From positions 1 to 13,047 of the forward strand of contig JANXLS010000491.1 in NCBI GenBank assembly GCA_025355035.1: a stretch of DNA of 13,047 nucleotides, given 5' to 3'. Under the pieces are notes generated by a model. That model saw nothing but the letters and a program-made list of their open reading frames with translations. It had not been told where the DNA came from and ran no database searches. The position numbers and the translations under genes are program-made. This document shows, in pieces, positions 1-4,791 of the stretch; the stretch's first letter is position 1, and the number at the start of each line of letters is the position of its first letter. Source of the stretch: Planctomycetota bacterium (lineage in GTDB: Bacteria; Planctomycetota; SZUA-567; H5-PLA8).

Positions 1-154
1 CAAGGATTCCTGCACGGTCATGTGCATCACGGGCAACGGACTGAAGACGCTCGATGCCATCGTTGAACACATGCCGAAACCTGATGTGATCGACGCAAAG
101 CTCGGCGACTTCGAAACGCTGCTGGAAGAAATGAAAAAGCGCCCGAAGAAGTAA
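1..154 (+). CDS. thrC: Threonine synthase-like PLP enzyme, C-terminal end only
   Basis: The last 50 codons of a gene that begins outside the window; the frame opens at base 2 and ends with TAA at 152-154. The visible tail contains CITGNGLKT, followed by a segment ending in a Lys/Pro-rich tail. CITGNGLKT is characteristic of the C-terminus of threonine synthases, fold-type II PLP enzymes that convert O-phosphohomoserine to threonine. The next genes encode a sulfur carrier and its E1 enzyme. The protein could therefore be the paralogue (MetM type) that makes homocysteine from O-phosphohomoserine with a thiocarboxylated carrier. The PLP lysine and substrate-binding residues lie outside the window, so the two functions cannot be told apart here. 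Family assignment is firm; specificity is open. Confidence 0.85.
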   Translation, partial: KDSCTVMCITGNGLKTLDAIVEHMPKPDVIDAKLGDFETLLEEMKKRPKK

Positions 155-161
155 ACTATTT

Positions 162-258
162 GTCATTTGGCATTTGTGATTTGACATTTGCCATTTTACA
201 AAGGCGGCAGTGCCATGCTTTAAAAATGACAAATAACAAATGCCACATGTCAAATGAC
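162..258. repeat. Inverted repeat built from 7-nt units
   Basis: Positions 162-196 consist of five consecutive 7-nt units of the form GNCATTT (GTCATTT, GGCATTT, GTGATTT, GACATTT, GCCATTT). After a 27-nt spacer, positions 224-258 hold five units of the reverse form AAATGNC (AAATGAC, AAATAAC, AAATGCC, ACATGTC, AAATGAC). The two 35-nt arms can pair imperfectly into a long hairpin lying between the threonine-synthase-like gene and the carrier gene. It has no T-run typical of an intrinsic terminator. It is more likely a dispersed palindromic (REP-like) element; an effect on termination or mRNA stability is possible. Confidence 0.8.
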
Positions 259-297
259 CCATAAGCCGTTTAACGCGAAATCCAAAGGAGTTATCAA

Positions 298-837
298 ATG
301 TCCGTAAAAGTCCGCATTCCGGAAGTTCTGCGCAAGTTCACCGGCGGCAACGATCAGGTCGCTGTCGAAGCGACGACCATCGCCGAGATGATCGAAGCGC
401 TGGAAAAAAATCACCCTGGTCTCAAGGAACGCATCTGCGACGATAAGGGCAACGTCAAGCGCTTCATCAACGTCTTCGTGAACGAAGAAGACATTCGCTT
501 CCAAGACAATTTGCAGACGAAGCTCGAAGCCGGAGCCGACGTGTCGATCCTTCCCGCGATCGCCGGTGGCAGCGAAAAAAAAAAGACAGATAGCGCGGTC
601 GTCCGCCGCGTCTATCTGAACTTCACAAAAGAAGGCGTCACACAACCGATCATTTACCACGTGATCAAAAAGTTCGACGTGATCCCCAACATCCGCGGCG
701 CGTCGATCACTGAAGATGTGGGCATCATGAGCGTCGAATTCAGCGGCCCGCGCGAGGAAGTGGATAAAGCGATCGACTGGATCCGCAAGCAGGGGGTCAA
801 AGTCGATCCGATTGAAATGAATGTGGTGGAGCCGTAG
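298..837 (+). CDS. MoaD/ThiS-type sulfur carrier fused to NIL domain
   Basis: 179 residues. Residues 1-91 form a beta-grasp MoaD/ThiS/CysO-type carrier ending in PAIAGG, where Gly90-Gly91 corresponds to the C-terminal Gly-Gly that an E1 enzyme adenylates and converts to a thiocarboxylate. Here the GG is internal: a Lys-rich linker (SEKKKTDS) leads into a NIL domain (about 101-175, with PIIYHVIKKFDVIPNI and a glycine-containing FSG turn). NIL is the ligand-binding domain that senses methionine at the C-terminus of the ABC ATPase MetN. The start is well supported: AAGGAG at 285-290 lies 7 nt before ATG. The neighbours (threonine-synthase-like enzyme, E1 adenylyltransferase) point to sulfur transfer for homocysteine/methionine synthesis. 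The in-frame product cannot be thiocarboxylated unless it is cleaved after GG. See the frameshift signal at the domain junction. Role in methionine synthesis is inferred. Confidence 0.88.
   Translation: MSVKVRIPEVLRKFTGGNDQVAVEATTIAEMIEALEKNHPGLKERICDDKGNVKRFINVFVNEEDIRFQDNLQTKLEAGADVSILPAIAGGSEKKKTDSAVVRRVYLNFTKEGVTQPIIYHVIKKFDVIPNIRGASITEDVGIMSVEFSGPREEVDKAIDWIRKQGVKVDPIEMNVVEP
575..618 (+). promoter_or_regulatory. Candidate programmed -1 frameshift site (A10 slippery run plus stem-loop)
   Basis: Ten A residues occupy 575-584, followed by G585. In the zero frame this reads GAA AAA AAA AAG, so 579-585 is the heptamer A AAA AAG in the phase needed for -1 ribosomal slippage, as in E. coli dnaX. 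One nucleotide further starts a stem-loop. CAGATAG (587-593) pairs with CTATCTG (612-618). CGCGG (594-598) pairs with CCGCG (606-610). T611 is bulged, and the loop is 599-605. After a -1 shift the frame reads GAC AGA TAG and stops at 591-593, giving a 98-residue carrier ending GG-SEKKKDR. The +1 frame also closes soon, at TGA 617-619. A weak Shine-Dalgarno-like GGTGG lies at 565-569. Transcriptional slippage on the A-run would give the same truncated products. Confidence 0.6.
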
Positions 838-1125
838 GACTGTCTCATCGTCTGGAAATCTGTGGATTTGGCTTTTGCCAACGAGGCGGCGCGATGTGGC
901 CGTCTCCACGCTTGAAAGGCATGGATGCATGGAGTCGCCGCTACTGCGTTTCACAACGGAGTGCCATTTCTGTCGTCAGACAACGATTTTCGCGTATTTG
1001 AACCTGCAATGTTTGTGTTCACTTTGCGCGATTTGCCTCGAGCAAACTAGAGTTTAACTCAGTAATTATTCGTAGTGACTCTATTGTTTACCGAACAAAT
1101 GAATTCGGAGAAAAGATCTACTACA

Positions 1126-2181
1126 ATGAATCTCGACCGCTACAACCGCCAGGTCCTTCTCCCCTTCATCGGCGAAGAAGGCCAACGAAAAATCTGCAAT
1201 TCGACCGCTGTCGTCGCCGGATGCGGCGCGCTGGGGACCGTCATCGCCAACGTGCTCGCGCGCGCTGGTGTTGGGACGCTTCGCGTCATTGACCGCGACT
1301 TCGTTGAGCAGAGCAATTTGCAGCGCCAGGTGCTCTTCGATGAGCAGGATGTGCGCGAGAATATGCCCAAGGCCGCTGCGGCGGAGCGCAAGTTGAAGCT
1401 CATCAACAGCGACATCAAGATCGAAGGCATCGTCACCGACATCAATCCGGCCAACGTCGAAGAGTTGATCAAAGGCGCGGACGTCGTCGTCGATGGCGCG
1501 GACAATTTTGAGACGCGCTTCGTGATCAACGACGCCTGCGTCAAGCACAACATTCCGTGGGTGTACGGTGCCGCTGTCGGATCGACGGGCATGACGATGA
1601 CGATCATCCCGGGGCAAACGCCGTGCATCCGCTGCCTCTTTGAAACTGCTCCGCCGCCCGGGATGACGCCGACGTGCGACACCGCTGGTGTGCTGGGAGC
1701 GCAGACGGGTTTGATCGGAAATTACGAAGCGTCTGAAGCGTTGAAGATTCTGGCGGGCAAACGCGAGAACATCAACACGCGCTTGTTCTCGATTGATTTG
1801 TGGTCGAGCGAGATGCATCAGTTCAAGATCGCGAAGGCGAAGGACGTGGCGAATTGCCCGTGTTGTAAGCAGCGTAATTTTGAATTCCTCGAAGGCCAGG
1901 GCGCGAGCACCACGACGGGATTGTGCGGCCGCAACGCCGTGCAGATCAACCCGCGCAACGGATCGAAATTGGATCTTGCCGAAATGGCCGCGCGACTTCA
2001 GGGTGCTGGCGGAATCACGAACATCACGGTCAATAAATTCCTGCTGAGGTACAACGCCCCCGGCGGCGATGATGGCACGGGTTTGGAAATCACCGTCTTC
2101 CCGGACAGCCGAGCGATCATCAAAGGCACGAAGAAAATCGCCGACGCTCGGACGGCATACGCGAAATACATCGGGGCGTAA
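1126..2181 (+). CDS. moeB: ThiF/MoeB-type E1-like adenylyltransferase
   Basis: 351 residues from the ATG at 1126. This start gives the family's usual N-terminus (MNLDRYNRQVLLP); an upstream GTG at 1075 and ATG at 1099 are in frame but less likely. A GGAG at 1107-1110 is rather distant. The nucleotide-binding motif GCGALG is at residues 32-37, followed by NLQRQ and a DGADNFETR segment. Zinc ligands are C167/C170 (CIRC) and C244/C247 (CPCC). C184 in PTCDTAGVLG matches the conserved ThiF cysteine. The protein adenylates the Gly-Gly end of ubiquitin-like sulfur carriers. The region after the zinc site (about 263-351, containing GLCGRNAVQI and ending YAKYIG) is the short C-terminal domain found in many such proteins, not a rhodanese. 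The partner is probably the carrier encoded upstream. The 288-nt gap before this gene shows no other gene. MoeB versus ThiF naming cannot be settled by sequence. Confidence 0.88.
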   Translation: MNLDRYNRQVLLPFIGEEGQRKICNSTAVVAGCGALGTVIANVLARAGVGTLRVIDRDFVEQSNLQRQVLFDEQDVRENMPKAAAAERKLKLINSDIKIEGIVTDINPANVEELIKGADVVVDGADNFETRFVINDACVKHNIPWVYGAAVGSTGMTMTIIPGQTPCIRCLFETAPPPGMTPTCDTAGVLGAQTGLIGNYEASEALKILAGKRENINTRLFSIDLWSSEMHQFKIAKAKDVANCPCCKQRNFEFLEGQGASTTTGLCGRNAVQINPRNGSKLDLAEMAARLQGAGGITNITVNKFLLRYNAPGGDDGTGLEITVFPDSRAIIKGTKKIADARTAYAKYIGA

Positions 2182-2184
2182 TTG

Positions 2185-2248
2185 AGTCGCATTTATAGAT
2201 CCTATAGGGCTCATACGAGTTATGGGTCCCGAATAAAGGGGGCGACTT
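2185..2248 (+). promoter_or_regulatory. Possible leader structure masking the start of the DUF2201 gene
   Basis: AGTCGC at 2185-2190, just after the moeB stop, is complementary to GCGACT at 2242-2247, which sits between the GGGGG Shine-Dalgarno (2238-2242) and the ATG at 2249. A small perfect hairpin, TATAG-ATC-CTATA (2194-2206), lies inside. The pairing could limit ribosome access to the downstream gene. Only short stems support this. Confidence 0.3.
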
Positions 2249-4054
2249 ATGGCCAAAAAATCGATCGTCCTCGATGAAAAAGATCTTCGGAAATCCGCTG
2301 AGCGCATTAACAAGGCGTGGGAGGAGTTGCGGAAGCACGTATTGATGGGGCCGCTGGTTCAGCGCGCCAAACTTCGCATCATCGGCTACGAACCGCAGAC
2401 CGCCGGAATGTTTGCGACCGTTCAGGGCAACGGTGAAATCTTCGCCAATCCCTACAATCATCCGCGCACCGTTCCAGAATGGGTTTTCGTGCTGTCGCAT
2501 TGTTTGCTGCATCTTGCGTTCGGCCACACGCATCAAGCGGGGCGGGGGATGCTGTGGAACATCGCCTGCGATTGCGTCGTCAACGAATTCCTCGCCCGGA
2601 TGAAAATCGGCACGCAGCCGGAAGGCATGCTGCGCCTCCCGTCGGGCATGCCTAACAACGAAGACAAGCTGTTCCAAATGTGGACGCAAAACGGTTCCCC
2701 GCCGAAAGGCGATACGACCAACGGCACCGGCGTGGACATGTTCGCGGGGGCAGGCAAAGCGAACTGGGCCGACATTTTTGCGCGAGCCATCCGCAACGCC
2801 GCGCGCAGAACGCTGAATGCTGCGGGTGGCGACGAAGTCATCACCCCAGCACAAATGGCGCGCGCGTGGTTCGTCAAAAACTATCCGCTGTTGGGTTCCG
2901 TGCTTCAAAATTTCACGCTGGACGAAGACGCGAAATATTGTGAACGTCTCGGAGTTCGGATCGCTGCCGTGTCGCCGTCCCAGCGCAAGATTCTGATTAA
3001 TCCCGGATGGGCACTGAACGACTTCGAACTCCGCCACGTCCTCGCACACATGGCGATTCACGCCGCCTTTCAACATCCTCAGCGCCGCAAGCAGCGCGAT
3101 CCGTTTGTGTGGAACCTCGCCTGCGATTATTGCGTCAACGAATGGATCGACAAAATGCCGCCCGTCGCGCGCGCATCGAAACCGCCGGCGGAAGGGCACT
3201 TGCGTTCCGTGATCTACGACGGCCTCGCGCCCGAAGCCATCTACGAGCGATTGATTGAAAACCCAAAGGCCGCGCACAAACTCGTCACGCTCGCCGGGCA
3301 GGATGTCTGCGACATCATCGTCCGCGACGTACCCGTTTATGCCGGAGGCGCCAAGGCGGCGATTCGTCACCCACGCTGGGATCGATTGTTGCTCGACGCC
3401 TTGTTGCGCGGTTATCAGATCCACACGGAATCGGGAAAAGGCACGTTGCCGTTTGCGCTGCTCGACGAAATGCGCGGACTTGAAAACCCACCCTTGCCCT
3501 GGGACGTTCAACTCGGTCGCTGGTTCGATGAACACATCCCGCCGATCGAACGCATTCGAACTTATGGCCGCCCGTCGCGCCGCCAAAGTTCCACTCCCGA
3601 CATCGCGCGTCCGCGATACGTCTGGCCGGAATTGGAGAACATTGTCAAAGGTTCGTTCGGATTGATCGTCGACACCAGCGGTTCACTGGACCTCGTGTAC
3701 GTCGCGCTCGCGTTGGGAGCGATCACGACGTACGCCTTGTCGCGCAGCATTCCATCCGTTCGTTTGGTGCTCAGCGGCGCCGACGTGATCGACGCCGGGC
3801 AAACGTCGTGCGACGAATTGGCCCAAGCATACACGAAATCCGAGCGCGCCAATAGCACGATCCAGCCCGGCATTGAGCTACTCGACAAAGCCCGGGACTT
3901 CGCCGAAGACGCACCGATTCTGATCCTGACCGCCGTGCCCTGCGATCGCGTCAAAACGCACCGTACCCACGCCTATCTCATTCCCGAAGACGGCCGATTG
4001 ACGTACGCATCAAACGCCACCATCATCGAAATCATCGCGGAGAATGTGGATTAA
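2249..4054 (+). CDS. DUF2201/COG3864 protein with duplicated metallopeptidase-like domain and VWA-like domain
   Basis: 601 residues; a strong Shine-Dalgarno (AAAGGGGG) precedes ATG by 6-7 nt. COG3864 proteins pair a putative metallopeptidase domain with a C-terminal VWA-like domain and often sit beside MoxR AAA+ ATPases; none is visible here. The N-terminal unit appears twice. Copy 1 (about 45-118) has HCLLH at 84-88, then GHTH, then WNIACDCVVNEFL at 103-115. Copy 2 (about 235-303) has HMAIH at 267-271 and WNLACDYCVNEWI at 288-300. In both copies the glutamate expected in HExxH is absent (Cys85, Met268), so peptidase activity is doubtful, although the histidines and the later Asp/Asn residues could still bind metal. 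The VWA-like part (about 468-600) keeps a MIDAS-like DTSGS at 475-479 but lacks a clear TDG motif (ILTAVP instead). It follows moeB by 67 nt and may be cotranscribed. Its function is unknown. Confidence 0.78.
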   Translation: MAKKSIVLDEKDLRKSAERINKAWEELRKHVLMGPLVQRAKLRIIGYEPQTAGMFATVQGNGEIFANPYNHPRTVPEWVFVLSHCLLHLAFGHTHQAGRGMLWNIACDCVVNEFLARMKIGTQPEGMLRLPSGMPNNEDKLFQMWTQNGSPPKGDTTNGTGVDMFAGAGKANWADIFARAIRNAARRTLNAAGGDEVITPAQMARAWFVKNYPLLGSVLQNFTLDEDAKYCERLGVRIAAVSPSQRKILINPGWALNDFELRHVLAHMAIHAAFQHPQRRKQRDPFVWNLACDYCVNEWIDKMPPVARASKPPAEGHLRSVIYDGLAPEAIYERLIENPKAAHKLVTLAGQDVCDIIVRDVPVYAGGAKAAIRHPRWDRLLLDALLRGYQIHTESGKGTLPFALLDEMRGLENPPLPWDVQLGRWFDEHIPPIERIRTYGRPSRRQSSTPDIARPRYVWPELENIVKGSFGLIVDTSGSLDLVYVALALGAITTYALSRSIPSVRLVLSGADVIDAGQTSCDELAQAYTKSERANSTIQPGIELLDKARDFAEDAPILILTAVPCDRVKTHRTHAYLIPEDGRLTYASNATIIEIIAENVD

Positions 4055-4375
4055 ACGTTATTGGTGAAATTCGAGTTTTTCTTCGTGGATACAAGGCTCA
4101 TTTTTCTCATGTTGGCGGGATGGGTTTGGAATGGGCGACTTGGGGTCATTTCGCAGCCATTGGACACACCTATGTCAAAAGTCGAAAATTCATCCGTTGA
4201 ATACGTATAGAAAGGAGGCATTGAAACGGGAGAAATTTAACGGCTTTAACATCGAATAACGCGAATTGACGCCAATAAACGCTAAAAAACCTATGGGCAT
4301 CCAAATAATGGCGGCGAGATGGATGCGCATTTTTAGTATGGGTTGGATTGAAATATATCGATATTATAATATTGC

Positions 4376-4400
4376 GCACATATGTGCAATTTATGGAACG
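4376..4400 (+). repeat. Palindrome-plus-tail motif, copy 1
   Basis: The perfect 12-nt palindrome GCACATATGTGC (4376-4387) is followed by AATTTATGGAACG. It shares the palindrome pattern GCACNTAYGTGC and the TGGAACG tail with two further copies downstream in the same orientation. The palindromic core suggests binding of a dimeric regulator, or a small structured RNA element. Confidence 0.7.
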
Positions 4401-4427
4401 GTTATGAAATCGTGAAATGGGTGATAT

Positions 4428-4452
4428 GCACCTACGTGCAAGTTTGGGAACG
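4428..4452 (+). repeat. Palindrome-plus-tail motif, copy 2
   Basis: GCACCTACGTGC (4428-4439) is followed by AAGTTTGGGAACG. The palindrome has one mismatched pair and the tail has GGGAACG in place of TGGAACG. It starts 52 nt after copy 1, on the same strand. Confidence 0.7.
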
Positions 4453-4509
4453 ATTAAGATGAGAGAAACGGCAAGCAAGAAGGTCGTTTGAATACGGCGG
4501 CAAGGCATT

Positions 4510-4534
4510 GCACGTATGTGCAACTTGTGGAACG
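4510..4534 (+). repeat. Palindrome-plus-tail motif, copy 3
   Basis: GCACGTATGTGC (4510-4521) is followed by AACTTGTGGAACG. With its flanks it forms TTGCAC-GTAT-GTGCAA, the longest near-palindrome of the three. It starts 82 nt after copy 2, on the same strand. Confidence 0.7.
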
Positions 4535-4551
4535 GGGTTGAGAGGGAAGCA

Positions 4552-4650
4552 TTTTTCACGCAAAGTCGCCAAGGTCCGCAGAGACGCAAAGAAGAGCTAA
4601 TAAAAACTCTTAGCGTCTTCGCGGATCTCAGCGTCTCTGCGTAAAAAAAA
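4552..4650. repeat. Long imperfect inverted repeat with CGCAAAG/CGCAGAG units
   Basis: The left arm (4552-4596) begins TTTTTCACGCAAAG and contains CCGCAGAGACGC. The right arm (4606-4650) is its imperfect reverse complement, containing GCGTCTTCGCGGATC and ending GCGTAAAAAAAA. About 9 nt separate them. The outer T-run pairs with the outer A-run, so this is not an ordinary intrinsic terminator on either strand. The arms are made of roughly 8-9-nt units resembling CGCAAAGA, a kind of dispersed palindromic repeat common in environmental genomes. Confidence 0.75.
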
Positions 4651-4791
4651 GAAAGTATCGGTTTAAGAGAAGATTGGGTTTAAGCGTAAAAATGGATGAT
4701 GATTTGGCGTTAAGATTTTGTTGAATAGTCAAAGAATTATAGGTAGAATTAAAACGATTCGTCCGACCACCATTATTGGAAAACAAGAGCG

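Larger units (their letters stand above)
4055..4791. other. 737-nt gene-free region with repeats
   Basis: No open frame here has a plausible start and protein-like composition. The region is more AT-rich than its flanks. It holds three copies of a palindrome-plus-tail motif (4376-4534) and a long inverted repeat (4552-4650), listed separately. A strong Shine-Dalgarno-like AAAGGAGG at 4211-4218 is followed only by a 12-codon TTG frame at 2-nt spacing, so no gene is called. The last ~140 nt before 4792 presumably hold the promoter of the secreted protein gene, but no convincing -35/-10 pair was identified. Confidence 0.7.

Noticed and set aside
575..584. A-run as a sequencing or assembly error disrupting the gene
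   Set aside because: With ten A the frame joins two intact domains (carrier and NIL) without loss, so the stated length is the one that keeps the full protein; the hairpin and early -1 stop also fit a functional site.
821..1057. 78-codon plus-strand frame after the carrier gene
   Set aside because: It overlaps the end of the carrier gene, has no Shine-Dalgarno, and its product is compositionally odd (Trp, Arg and Cys rich) with no recognisable pattern.
1081..2313. 410-codon minus-strand frame opposite moeB
   Set aside because: It is a shadow of the GC-rich moeB coding strand; the Arg/Asp/Val-rich product has no domain, while moeB motifs are unmistakable.
2120..3586. 488-codon minus-strand frame opposite the DUF2201 gene
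   Set aside because: Antisense shadow; the plus-strand protein has conserved duplicated motifs and a good ribosome binding site.
4211..4260. AAAGGAGG followed by a TTG start and a 12-codon frame
   Set aside because: Spacing from Shine-Dalgarno to TTG is only 2 nt and the peptide is too short to judge; probably chance.
4376..4534. CRISPR array
   Set aside because: Only three short copies, unequal spacing, no constant spacer length and no cas genes.
4170..4589. 139-codon minus-strand frame in the gene-free region
   Set aside because: It runs through the palindromic repeats (its first codons are the inverted repeat itself) and has no Shine-Dalgarno or domain.
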